A stretch of DNA of 17,351 nt from CALWZE01 sp964645785 (GTDB lineage: Bacteria > Bacillota > Clostridia > Oscillospirales > Ruminococcaceae): positions 1 through 17,351 of the forward strand of contig CAZYAV010000048.1 of assembly GCA_964645785.1 (NCBI GenBank), given 5' to 3'. Positions within the stretch are counted from its first letter, which is position 1. Each line of letters opens with the position of its first letter. The position numbers and the translations under genes were made by a program. Positions 7,725 to 14,899 of this stretch are shown here, piece after piece. The notes beneath the pieces were generated by a model. That model made no database searches and was not told the origin of the DNA. It worked only from the letters and a program-made list of their open reading frames with translations.

Positions 7725-8384
7725 TTACACCGCGCCGAGAATCCAGTCCGCGACCTGGGCGGGGGTCTGCGCGTCGAACACGCGGGGATAGGGCTCGAAT
7801 TCCGCGGCGGAGCCGAACCCGTACAGCGCGGGGATGAACGCGACGCCCGCGTTCTGCGCGCCCTCGGCGTCGTAAAATCGGTCGCCGACCATGACAATGC
7901 GTTCGGGCGGCGCGCCGAAATGCGCAATCACCAGCCGGACGATATCGGTTTTGCTGCTCTTGTCCCACTCGCCCTCGATGCCGCGGATATAGTCGAACTT
8001 TTGCAGCATCTGATGGCTTTCCAGAATGGTGCGGATGAGCGGGGTGGGCTTGCTGGAGGCGATGGCGCAGCCGACCCCCGCCGCCCGCAGCCGGTCGAGC
8101 ATGCCGCAGACCCCGTCATACGGCTCACATTCCAGCACCCCAAGTTTCGCGTACCGCTCGCGGTAGCAGTTGACCGTCTCCATGGCCTGCTCTGGGGTCA
8201 GGCCGAACGCGGATTCGTAGATGTCCCAGAGCGGCGGGCCGATGCACTGGCGAAACACGTCGAGGTCGGGATAGTCCCGCCCCATGACCACCTTCATGGC
8301 GTGCTGGGACGACCGTGCAATGCCGAGGAAGGTATCGAAAATCGTGCCGTCAAAGTCGAACAGCGCAAGGTCATATCGTTTCAT
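7725..8384 (-). CDS. HAD-superfamily phosphatase (Gph/PGP-like), coupled to pncB
   Basis: Predicted 219-aa cytoplasmic phosphohydrolase of the haloacid dehalogenase superfamily with a helical C1 cap. Motif I is DFDGT with nucleophile Asp10 and Asp12. The cap spans about 16-85. Motif II is AIASSKP with Ser110/111, motif III is probably Lys145 in SSKTDIV, and motif IV is VMVGDRFYDAEGA with Asp168 and Asp172. All catalytic residues are present. Overall it resembles phosphoglycolate phosphatase-like proteins, but substrate cannot be read from sequence. The ATG (8384-8382) overlaps the pncB TGA (8383-8381) as ATGA. This implies translational coupling and a possible role near NAD salvage, for example on a nucleotide or sugar phosphate. 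That role is inference only. Confidence 0.9.
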   Translation of the reverse strand: MKRYDLALFDFDGTIFDTFLGIARSSQHAMKVVMGRDYPDLDVFRQCIGPPLWDIYESAFGLTPEQAMETVNCYRERYAKLGVLECEPYDGVCGMLDRLRAAGVGCAIASSKPTPLIRTILESHQMLQKFDYIRGIEGEWDKSSKTDIVRLVIAHFGAPPERIVMVGDRFYDAEGAQNAGVAFIPALYGFGSAAEFEPYPRVFDAQTPAQVADWILGAV

Positions 8385-9829
8385 TGGTTGCTCCCATTCC
8401 GGTTCAGCAGCTCCTGCTTGATGTTCCAGAGCCTGGGAGAAAGGTCAACGTAATAATTGTGGGGATTCTCGAACCGCTTGACCTCGTCCCATAGATGGTC
8501 GATTTCCTGTAAGCAGTACGCCCGGATCTCCTCCACATGGGGGGATTCATATACCTGTTTGCCGCCCAGAAAGATGGGCTGCATCAGCTCGCGCGCGGTA
8601 AAATCGGTCACGGTTTTCTTTTTCCAGGTGTACTGCGGGTCGAACAGCTCCAGCTCGCGCACCCCGTCCAGACTCTCGTCGTACACGCAGATATAGTCCG
8701 CAATCGCCTTGCCTGTCTCGTTCTCATACAGCCGGTAGAGCTTTTTGAAATGCGGCGTCGTGATTTTGGCGACGTTTTCGCTGATTTTGATTTTGGGGAT
8801 AACGGCACCGCCCTTGTCCTCCACCGCGACAAGCTTGTACACGCCGCCGAACACCGGGTCACTCTTGGCGGTGATGAGCCGCTCGCCGACCCCAAAGCCG
8901 TCCACCGCGCCGCCCTGGCTGATGATATCCCGGATGATGTTCTCGTCCAGCGAGTTGGAGGCGATGATTTTGCATTTGGTCAGCCCCGCCTCGTCCAGCA
9001 TCCGACGCGCCTTGCGGGAGAGGTAGGTCAGGTCGCCCGAGTCGATACGGATGCTGCAATCCTCAATCCCCTGCGGCAGCAGCACCTCTTTAAACACCCG
9101 GATGGCGTTCGGCACCCCGCTTTTGAGCACATTGTAGGTGTCCACCAGCAGCGAGCAGCCGTGCGGGTACAGCTCGGCGTAGGTTTTGAAGGCGGTGTAC
9201 TCGTCGTCGAAAATCTGCACCCAGGCGTGCGCCATCGTGCCGGTGGCCGGGATGCCGAACAGCTTGTCCGAAAGGGCGACCGAGGTGCCCGCCGCGCCCG
9301 CGATGTAGGCGGCGCGCGCCCCCATGTACGCGGCCGACACGCCCTGCGCCCGCCGCGCGCCGAATTCCATCACCGCGCGCCCCTCTGCGGCGCGCACAAT
9401 GCGGTTGGTCTTGGTTGCAATCAGGGACTGGTGGTTGATGCACAGCAGCAGAAAGGTCTCGACAATCTGCGCCTGCTCCGCCTTGGCGCGCACGGTGATA
9501 ATCGGCTCGTTGGGGAAAATCGGCGTCCCCTCCGGCACGGCAAAGATGTCTCCCTCAAAGCGGAAGTCCCGCATCGCCGCCAGCCATTCCTCCGAAAAGA
9601 CGCCCTTGCTGCGCAGATAGTCGATGTCGCTTTGGTCAAAGTGCAGGCCGCGGATGTAGTCGATGACCTGCCACAGCCCGGCCGCAATCGCAAAGCCGCC
9701 CCCGTCCGGCACGGTGCGGAAATACAGATCGAAGTAGACAATCCTGTCCCCGATGCCGGCCAGGTGATAGCCGTTCGCCATCGTGTATTCGTAATAGTCG
9801 CACAGCAGCGCGAGATTGTGCTTGTCCAT
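8381..9829 (-). CDS. pncB: Nicotinate phosphoribosyltransferase
   Basis: Makes nicotinate mononucleotide from nicotinate and PRPP with ATP hydrolysis, the entry step of the Preiss-Handler NAD salvage route. The protein is 482 aa, as expected for the Firmicute form. Family landmarks are LLCDYYEYTMANGY near the N-terminus, EFGARRAQG (155-163), GTMAHAW with His201 (the His phosphorylated in the family), DTYNVLKSGVP (230-240), RIDSGDL (261-267) and GVGERL with SDPVFGGVYKL. I chose ATG 9829 over an in-frame ATG at 9904. Conserved sequence starts at MDKHNLALL, AGGAAAGGGG lies just upstream, and the extra 25 residues would be an Arg-rich run encoded by the leader. It is the first gene of a unit with the HAD gene. 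Confidence 0.95.
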   Translation of the reverse strand: MDKHNLALLCDYYEYTMANGYHLAGIGDRIVYFDLYFRTVPDGGGFAIAAGLWQVIDYIRGLHFDQSDIDYLRSKGVFSEEWLAAMRDFRFEGDIFAVPEGTPIFPNEPIITVRAKAEQAQIVETFLLLCINHQSLIATKTNRIVRAAEGRAVMEFGARRAQGVSAAYMGARAAYIAGAAGTSVALSDKLFGIPATGTMAHAWVQIFDDEYTAFKTYAELYPHGCSLLVDTYNVLKSGVPNAIRVFKEVLLPQGIEDCSIRIDSGDLTYLSRKARRMLDEAGLTKCKIIASNSLDENIIRDIISQGGAVDGFGVGERLITAKSDPVFGGVYKLVAVEDKGGAVIPKIKISENVAKITTPHFKKLYRLYENETGKAIADYICVYDESLDGVRELELFDPQYTWKKKTVTDFTARELMQPIFLGGKQVYESPHVEEIRAYCLQEIDHLWDEVKRFENPHNYYVDLSPRLWNIKQELLNRNGSNQ

Positions 9830-9908
9830 AATGCCCCTTTCCTGCCCCTGCCGTTGGCGCAAGCGCCGCGGGCGCGGATAAAGCAGACCCCTTTTTTGAC
9901 ACAAGATT
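9830..9908 (-). promoter_or_regulatory. 5' leader of pncB
   Basis: About 78 nt lie between the predicted transcription start and the pncB ATG. The leader holds a short stem GGCG-CUUG-CGCC (9856-9867), a G-closed CUUG tetraloop of a kind known to be stable. The purine-rich ribosome site AGGAAAGGGG follows. I do not recognise a riboswitch. A TGTGTCA sequence lies near the start of the leader, but without a clear dyad I do not call it a repressor site. Confidence 0.35.
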
Positions 9909-9914
9909 TTTTAA

Positions 9915-9943
9915 ATTATCCCATAAAACCCGCCGCTTTTCAA
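9915..9943 (-). promoter_or_regulatory. Sigma-A promoter for pncB
   Basis: On the - strand the -35 is TTGAAA (9943-9938), followed by a spacer of exactly 17 bp (9937-9921) and the -10 GATAAT (9920-9915). Each hexamer matches consensus at five of six positions. Predicted start of transcription is near 9908, about 78 nt ahead of the pncB ATG. The stretch is notably AT-rich for this genome. Confidence 0.75.
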
Positions 9944-10079
9944 CCGGCAAACCCGCCCGCTTTGCGCCGTGCGGCCTTGCGGCGGCGGCTCCCGGCCGTT
10001 TTTTGCCCAACATTCGCCTAAATTCGACCGCAAATTTTGCCCCGATAACGATGAAGATGTACAAAAATTCCAATTCGGC
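9944..10079. other. Centre of the divergent pncB / V-ATPase intergenic region
   Basis: The non-coding region between pncB and the first ATPase gene totals about 363 bp. Its centre has a GC-rich half (to about 9998) and an AT-rich half. A GC-rich weak stem near 9972-9998 followed by six Ts looks terminator-like on the + strand, but its stem is poor. No operator dyad is obvious. Confidence 0.4.
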
Positions 10080-10108
10080 TTTACTTTCAAACAAGTGCAT
10101 GATACAAT
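10080..10108 (+). promoter_or_regulatory. Sigma-A-like promoter for the V/A-type ATPase operon
   Basis: The -35 is TTTACT (10080-10085), then a 17-bp spacer, then the -10 TACAAT (10103-10108; five of six consensus positions). Start of transcription would fall near 10115, leaving an AT-rich leader of about 78 nt before the first gene. The -35 is the weaker half (four of six). A TTGAAC at 10120-10125 lacks a good partner -10. Confidence 0.6.
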
Positions 10109-10192
10109 TTTAACGAATCTTGAACGGATTGTTTCGACAAAATTACGACAGGATTTTTTTGACATGTAAACAAGGTGGTGAAACCCGCGAAA

Positions 10193-10501
10193 ATGACGAT
10201 TCTTGAACAGATCAGAGACAGCGAGAAGCAGGCTGCCGAGATCCGTGCAAAGGCCGCCGCGCAGGCGCGCGAAATCACCCGCGAGGGGGAACAAGCCGCA
10301 AAGCAGGCCGCCCAGGATCTCGTCGGCGAGGCAAAGGCGAGAGCCGAGCAGAGTCTCGTGAAATCCGATGCCCTTGCGCAGCAGAAGGCCGATGAGCTGA
10401 TTGCCGAGCAGGGGAAAGAGGCGGATCGGCTCGTCCAGGCGGCTCGCGCATTTGCGGACAAGGCCGTGCGCTTTGTCGTGGATGAGGTGCAGAAGCCATG
10501 A
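10193..10501 (+). CDS. ntpF: V/A-type ATPase peripheral-stalk subunit, G/H family
   Basis: Small, highly charged coiled-coil protein of about 102 aa. It pairs with subunit E to form the peripheral stalk that holds the catalytic head against the membrane part. The sequence from MTILEQIRDSEKQAAEIRAKA onward is almost continuous heptad-like helix rich in Ala, Glu, Lys and Gln, as in the archaeal AhaH/bacterial V-type subunit G family. Family assignment rests on composition, length and being first in the operon. I chose ATG 10193; AAGGTGGTG at 10172-10180 is an acceptable though distant ribosome site. An in-frame GTG at 10175 would sit inside that site. The stop overlaps the next start as ATGA. 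The symbol follows E. hirae, where NtpF is this stalk subunit. Confidence 0.82.
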   Translation: MTILEQIRDSEKQAAEIRAKAAAQAREITREGEQAAKQAAQDLVGEAKARAEQSLVKSDALAQQKADELIAEQGKEADRLVQAARAFADKAVRFVVDEVQKP

Positions 10502-12366
10502 TTCTTCAGATGAAAAAGGCGACCGTCTTTGCGATGCGACGCGACAGGGAGGCGCTGCTGCTGGAGCTTCAGCGCTCCGCGATTCTGATGGTCACCGAGA
10601 GTGACGGGTGCGTGCGGGACGACAGGCTGGTGGAGACCGCCGCGGCCGTGCAGAGCTCGGACGACGCGCTGCGCTTCATGAAGCGCTACGGCGCAAAGCC
10701 CGGCTTTTTTGACGAGCAGCCCACGGTCGGCTATGCGGAGTTTGTGCAGCGCAGGGACGAGGCGGCCGCGCTTGCGAAGGAGGCCGCCCGGCTGGAAAAC
10801 GAGATGAGCGCGGCCGAATCTGAAATCGCAACCGCCCGGGGCATGCTGGAGCAGTATGAGCCTTGGCTGCCGCTGGAGGTGCCGCTGGACGAGCTGCACA
10901 ACACCGCGACTTCCACCGTTCACACCGGCTACATCCCCACCTCCGCGGCGGACAGATTGTGCGCGCTGGAAAAAGAGGGCGCGTATATCCAGCTGCTGGG
11001 CATGGCCGCGGGCGCGCGCGCCTGCTTCATTGTCTGCCACAAAAGCACGGATGAGGAGGTTATGACGGCGGCGAAGCCGCTCGGCTTCATCGAATCCGCC
11101 CCGCCCTTTGCCAGGGCGACCGCGAAGGCTGCCAGAGAGGCGCTGGAGCAGCAGATTGAGGCGGCGAAAAAGCGGCTGGACGAGCTTTCGCAGCAGGCGA
11201 AGCAGACGGGCGAGCGGGTGCGCGAGGTGGAGATGCTGTACGACCAGCTCAGCGCCGACCTCAGCCGCCAGAACGTGCCCTATACCGAAACGGACACAAC
11301 CTTTTACATTCAGGGCTGGGTGACCGCGGATCGCGCGGACGAGCTGGACGAGGTCATCCGCAGCGCGACGGGGGTTTATGAGCTGGTGCTTGAGGATCCG
11401 GCTGAGGGCGAGCAGCCCCCGACGATGGTCAAAAACAAGCGTCTGGTGACCCCCTTTGAGACCCTGACCGATATGTTCAGCCGCCCCAACCCGCTGGAAA
11501 ATATCGACCCGAACCCGGCCATGGCGCCGTGGTACTGGATCATATTCGGCATGATGATGGCGGACGTCGGATACGGGTTTGTCATGCTGATCCTGTTCTG
11601 GCTCTTCCTCAAGGTCAAAAAGCCGAAGGGCGAGTTCCGCAAGCTGGTGACCGTGCTGATGTACGCGAGCGTCCCGACCGTTTTCTGGGGCATCATGTTC
11701 GGCAGCTACTTCGGCGCCGAGTGGTTCCCGCCGGTCATCGCAACCCCGCTGTACAACCCGCTGCAGATCATGATCCTCTGCCTCGCGTTCGGCGGCGTGC
11801 ATATCTGCTTCGGCCTTGGCCTGAGCGCCTATTACAAGTTTAAAAACGGCGGCTGGCAGGACGCGCTCGGCAACCAGATCAGCTGGATTTTCCTGCTGCT
11901 GGGTATCGGGCTGCTCTTTGTGCCGGCGCTGCGCGCGGCAAGCTACGGCTGCCTCGGCCTCGGCGGCGTGCTGCTGCTCGGGTTCGCGAAGTTCGACACG
12001 AAAAACCCGCTCAAGCGGATTTTCGGCGGCGTGACCAAGCTGTACGACATCACCGGCTATATGAGCGACATCCTCTCCTATTCCCGCATCCTCGCGCTCA
12101 TGATGTCAAGCGGCGTTGTGGGCATGGTGATGAACATGCTGGCGGGCATGGTGCAGGGCAGCATCTTCGGCTGGGTCTGCTCGATTCTGATTTACGTCGC
12201 CGGCCACGTGTTCAACCTGGTGATGGGGCTGCTGTCGGCCTATGTCCACGCAAGCCGTCTGCAATACATCGAGTTCTACGGCAAGTTCTATGAGGGCGGC
12301 GGCTACGCGTTTGAGCCGCTTTCGGTTCAGCCCAAATACACAAACGTCGTGACCGGCAAGCAGTGA
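10498..12366 (+). CDS. ntpI: V/A-type ATPase subunit I (membrane stator, a-subunit homologue)
   Basis: Static membrane subunit of 622 aa that provides the two ion half-channels next to the rotating ring. Residues 1 to about 335 are a soluble arm (MKKATVFAMRRDREALLLEL at the start; long coiled-coil stretches near 75-115 and 205-245). About 340-595 holds some seven membrane helices. The helix SDILSYSRILALMM carries Arg530, equivalent to the essential stator arginine. Arg587 in AYVHASRLQYIEFYGKFYEGGG matches the second conserved arginine. C-terminal GGGYAFEPL is typical. The start ATG overlaps the upstream TGA (ATGA), with GAGGTG at 10484-10489 as ribosome site. A second ATG at 10510 has no such site. 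Confidence 0.94.
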   Translation: MILQMKKATVFAMRRDREALLLELQRSAILMVTESDGCVRDDRLVETAAAVQSSDDALRFMKRYGAKPGFFDEQPTVGYAEFVQRRDEAAALAKEAARLENEMSAAESEIATARGMLEQYEPWLPLEVPLDELHNTATSTVHTGYIPTSAADRLCALEKEGAYIQLLGMAAGARACFIVCHKSTDEEVMTAAKPLGFIESAPPFARATAKAAREALEQQIEAAKKRLDELSQQAKQTGERVREVEMLYDQLSADLSRQNVPYTETDTTFYIQGWVTADRADELDEVIRSATGVYELVLEDPAEGEQPPTMVKNKRLVTPFETLTDMFSRPNPLENIDPNPAMAPWYWIIFGMMMADVGYGFVMLILFWLFLKVKKPKGEFRKLVTVLMYASVPTVFWGIMFGSYFGAEWFPPVIATPLYNPLQIMILCLAFGGVHICFGLGLSAYYKFKNGGWQDALGNQISWIFLLLGIGLLFVPALRAASYGCLGLGGVLLLGFAKFDTKNPLKRIFGGVTKLYDITGYMSDILSYSRILALMMSSGVVGMVMNMLAGMVQGSIFGWVCSILIYVAGHVFNLVMGLLSAYVHASRLQYIEFYGKFYEGGGYAFEPLSVQPKYTNVVTGKQ

Positions 12367-12438
12367 GCTTCTTTCGTTCGAGTTTTATTTGTAGTAAATA
12401 AACGATAAAAATCAATTTATTTTTCGGAGGTACAAATT
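12367..12438 (+). promoter_or_regulatory. AU-rich leader ahead of the ring subunit gene
   Basis: This 72-nt spacer is the only markedly AT-rich stretch inside the ATPase operon. TTTATTT (12384-12390), AAATAAA (12396-12402) and TTTATTT (12416-12422) form a set in which the central copy can pair with either neighbour. The strong ribosome site CGGAGG (12425-12430) follows, eight bases before the ATG. The arrangement recalls the U-rich translational enhancer ahead of E. coli atpE, which raises c-ring subunit yield. The same role here is inference. Confidence 0.5.
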
Positions 12439-12906
12439 ATGTCTCTCGGTTTGGCAATCGCGATTATCGGCGCCGCGCTTGCGGTGGCTCTCCCGGGTAT
12501 CGGTTCGGCTTACGGCGTCCGCATCGGCGGCCAGGCGGCCGCGGGCATCTGCTCGGAGAATCCCGACCTGTTTGGTAAACTGCTTGTTCTGCAGGCGCTG
12601 CCCGGCACACAGGGCATTTACGGCTTCCTCGCCGGCGTTCTGGTTATGCTGCAGCTCGGCCTGCTGGGCGGCGGCGCGTCGGACATCAGCGTGGCGGTCG
12701 GTTTGCAGTACTTCGGCGCCTGCATGCCCATCGCAATCGGCGGCCTGTTCTCGGCCATCTATCAGGGCAAGGTCGCGGTCTCCGCGATTCACATGACCGC
12801 CAAGCAGCCCGGCGCTTCCGGCAAGGGCATCACCATGACCGCCCTCGTCGAGACCTACGCGATCCTCGCGCTGCTCGTCACGATTCTGCTTATCTTCAGC
12901 CTGTAA
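12439..12906 (+). CDS. ntpK: V/A-type ATPase subunit K (proteolipid ring, Na+-type)
   Basis: Membrane rotor-ring subunit of 155 aa with four helices, arising from two fused c-type hairpins (about 4-27, 58-80, 84-110, 132-154). The first hairpin carries LPGTQGIYGF with Leu54, Thr57, Gln58 and Tyr61. The second carries a glutamine at 109 and the essential carboxylate Glu138 in ALVETYAILAL. This set corresponds to Leu61, Thr64, Gln65, Tyr68, Gln110 and Glu139, which coordinate Na+ in E. hirae NtpK, so sodium coupling is predicted. The first hairpin has no carboxylate, so there is one ion site per subunit. It is preceded by the AU-rich leader and a strong ribosome site. Confidence 0.96.
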   Translation: MSLGLAIAIIGAALAVALPGIGSAYGVRIGGQAAAGICSENPDLFGKLLVLQALPGTQGIYGFLAGVLVMLQLGLLGGGASDISVAVGLQYFGACMPIAIGGLFSAIYQGKVAVSAIHMTAKQPGASGKGITMTALVETYAILALLVTILLIFSL

Positions 12907-12958
12907 GCGGGGCGGGAATGACCCACGCAATACTTAAGAAGAAAGGCGGAATCCTTTA

Positions 12959-13582
12959 ATGGCAGCACAACAGATACTGGATGCGATCCGCTACGATGCG
13001 CAGCACGACGCGCAGCAGATGCTGGATGAAGCAAAAGCCGCCGCCGACGCGGGCAAGGACAAAGCCCTGACCGAAGCAAAGGCCGCAGCCAGCGAAATCG
13101 ACGCGAAGGCTGCTTCGGAAGCGGAGGAGACCCAAAAGCGCCGCCTGCTGACGGCCGGCATTGAGGCGCGCAAGGCGGAGCTTGCAAAAAAGCGCGCGCT
13201 CATCGACGAGGTGTTCGACCGCGCGAAAGAGGAGCTTTGCCGTCTGGACGGCGAGGCGTACAGCACCCTGGTTTGCCGGCTGGTCGCGCAGGGCGCGCAG
13301 ACCGGCAGCGAGCAGGTGGTTGTCCCCGCGGACGCGCGCGAGCGGTTTACAAAGCCGTATCTCGGCGGCAAGACGATGCTCGCCCTGCTCAACGCGGCGC
13401 TCAAGGACGCCGGCAAGCCCGGCAAGCTGACCCTGGCGGACGAGGCGGGGGATTTCGCGGGCGGCGTGCGGCTCGTCGGGGAAGAGAGCGATGTGGATTG
13501 CTCCTTCGGCGCGCTTGTCGACGCGTTCCGCGACGAACGCGAGGCGGAGGTTTACGCGCTTCTGTTCAAAACGGAGGTATAA
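12959..13582 (+). CDS. ntpE: V/A-type ATPase subunit E (peripheral stalk)
   Basis: Stalk subunit of 207 aa that dimerises with the G/H-type protein and binds the top of the catalytic head. Residues 1 to about 80 are a charged Ala/Glu/Lys helix (DEAKAAADAGKDKALTEAK). The C-terminal globular part is about 90-207, with the typical SGGV-like region appearing as DFAGGVRLVGEESDVDCSFG and ending in an EAEVYALLF helix. The ATG at 12959 follows GGCGGA at 12945-12950. It ends three bases before the subunit C start. Primary sequence is poorly conserved in this family. Identification combines fold pattern, length and position between K and C. Confidence 0.9.
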   Translation: MAAQQILDAIRYDAQHDAQQMLDEAKAAADAGKDKALTEAKAAASEIDAKAASEAEETQKRRLLTAGIEARKAELAKKRALIDEVFDRAKEELCRLDGEAYSTLVCRLVAQGAQTGSEQVVVPADARERFTKPYLGGKTMLALLNAALKDAGKPGKLTLADEAGDFAGGVRLVGEESDVDCSFGALVDAFRDEREAEVYALLFKTEV

Positions 13583-13585
13583 ACC

Positions 13586-14542
13586 ATGCCTTCCGGAAGT
13601 TATCCTTATGCCGTTGGGCGGGTGCGGGTGCTTGAAAACGCGCTGCTTGACCGCGCAAAGCTCGCGCACCTGCGGGAGCTGGATTATTACGACGCGCTGC
13701 GCCAGCTCTGCGATTGGGGCTACGCGGCGGATTATCCCGTCAAGACCGACCCGGACGCGCTCATCGGGTTCCGCAGAAGCGAGGTGCGCGCGCAGGTGGC
13801 GGACGTCACGCCCGAGCCCGCGCTGACCGATCTGTTTTACCTGGATATGGACGCGACCAACCTCAAGCTTCTGCTGAAAAGCCGCCTGCTGGGCGGCAGC
13901 CACGAGGGTGCGGCGGACGCCATGCTGGAGGGCGTGTTCCCGCTTGAGACGCTGCGCGACGCGGTCGATAACGCGGATTATTCCGCGCTGGGCGACCTGC
14001 TTTGCGAAAAGCTGACCGAGCTGGAAAAGAGCCTGACCCGCCATGTCGACCCCCGAACCCTGAGCGCGGCGGTGGACAATGCGGTGTTCGCGCACATCGA
14101 CGCGGTGCTTGCAAAGCACCACAACGCGTTCTGCAAGACCTACTTTACGGCAAAGATCGACTATACCAATGTGCTCTCCGTTTTGCGGGCGCGCGCGCTT
14201 GGCTGGGACGAGGTTGACCTTGCCCCGATGCTTGTGCCCGGCGGGGAGATTCCGCACGAGACGCTTTGCGGCGCGCTCGGCGCGGAGGAGGAGCGGCTGC
14301 CCGCTCTGCTGGCAACGGGGTCGAACGCGAGCGGCCTGCGCCGCGCGCTGGATCTTTACAAAACCGGCGCGTTTGAGGCGGCGCGGGAGATGATCGACGA
14401 CTCTCTGCTTGCCCGCGCGGCCGAGGAGCGGTACGATTCCTTTGGGATTGGCCCGATTGCCTATTTCATCCTCGCAAGCGAGAGCGAATGCCGCGCGCTG
14501 CGCGTGCTGTTTGCAAAAAAGCGCGCGGACAAAACGAGTTAA
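13586..14542 (+). CDS. ntpC: V/A-type ATPase subunit C (central-stalk socket, AC39/d family)
   Basis: Funnel-shaped subunit of 318 aa that sits on the proteolipid ring and connects it to the D/F rotor shaft. It is all-helical. The N-terminal SGSYPYAVGRVRVLENALLD and the recurring DATNLKLLLKSRLLGG, HNAFCKTYFTAKIDYTNV-type segments are typical of the AC39 family. The central region FYLDMDATNLKLLL is its best conserved block. The start is three bases after the subunit E stop, and the ribosome site GGAGG lies inside the end of E. Length is slightly below the usual 330-350. Confidence 0.92.
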   Translation: MPSGSYPYAVGRVRVLENALLDRAKLAHLRELDYYDALRQLCDWGYAADYPVKTDPDALIGFRRSEVRAQVADVTPEPALTDLFYLDMDATNLKLLLKSRLLGGSHEGAADAMLEGVFPLETLRDAVDNADYSALGDLLCEKLTELEKSLTRHVDPRTLSAAVDNAVFAHIDAVLAKHHNAFCKTYFTAKIDYTNVLSVLRARALGWDEVDLAPMLVPGGEIPHETLCGALGAEEERLPALLATGSNASGLRRALDLYKTGAFEAAREMIDDSLLARAAEERYDSFGIGPIAYFILASESECRALRVLFAKKRADKTS

Positions 14543-14560
14543 AAGGGGGCACGGACGACA

Positions 14561-14899
14561 ATGGCGGAACAGATTAAAATCGCGGTCGTCGGCGACCGCG
14601 ACTCGGTGATGCTGTGGGGCGCGCTTGGGATCGAAACCGTTTTTGCCGACGAGACGCGCGAAATTGAGCGCGCGGTTCACCGCCTTGCGCGGGAGGGCGC
14701 GGCGATTATCTATATCACCGAGCAGGCAATGGTCAAAATCCCCGACGCGGTTGCAAAGTACAAAACCGCGCCGTTCCCCGCAATCATCCCCATCCCCAAC
14801 GCGGAGGGAAGCCTCGGCGTCGGGATGCGGGGGATTAGCGAAAACATCGAGAAGGCGATTGGCGCCGAACTCCTTTTTGAACAGGAAGGTAACAGCTGA
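14561..14899 (+). CDS. ntpG: V/A-type ATPase subunit F (rotor, Vma7-like)
   Basis: Small rotor subunit of 112 aa that binds subunit D in the central shaft. The Rossmann-like start IKIAVVGDRDSVMLWGALGIETVF, the middle AAIIYITEQ and the run FPAIIPIPNAEGSLGVGMRGISENIEKAIGAEL are clear family blocks. AAAAGGGGG at 14541-14549 precedes the ATG. The stop TGA shares its last base with the start of subunit A. The symbol follows E. hirae, where the F-type subunit is called NtpG. Confidence 0.94.
   Translation: MAEQIKIAVVGDRDSVMLWGALGIETVFADETREIERAVHRLAREGAAIIYITEQAMVKIPDAVAKYKTAPFPAIIPIPNAEGSLGVGMRGISENIEKAIGAELLFEQEGNS

Noticed and set aside
9830..9904. Longer pncB start at ATG 9904 (25 extra residues)
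   Set aside because: The extra residues are Arg/Gln-rich and unlike the family. The predicted transcription start would leave only about four bases of leader. The ATG at 9829 has a ribosome site and begins the conserved sequence.
9830..9908. NiaR/NrtR-type operator or riboswitch in the pncB leader
   Set aside because: Only a single TGTGTCA-like half is visible, with no matching dyad, and no known riboswitch core could be recognised.
9971..10004. Possible + strand terminator upstream of the ATPase promoter
   Set aside because: Six Ts follow a GC-rich stretch, but the best stem is only four or five base pairs with a poor loop. No + strand gene precedes it.
8537..10021. 494-codon open frame on the + strand opposite pncB
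   Set aside because: Shadow of pncB. The pncB protein is fully conserved in the opposite frame, and this frame crosses both divergent promoter regions.
10175..10192. GTG start for ntpF at 10175
   Set aside because: It lies inside the AAGGTGGTG ribosome site itself and has none of its own. The family sequence begins at the ATG at 10193.
12956..14680. 574-codon open frame on the - strand opposite subunits E and C
   Set aside because: Composition typical of antisense frames, and it spans two real genes and their junctions.
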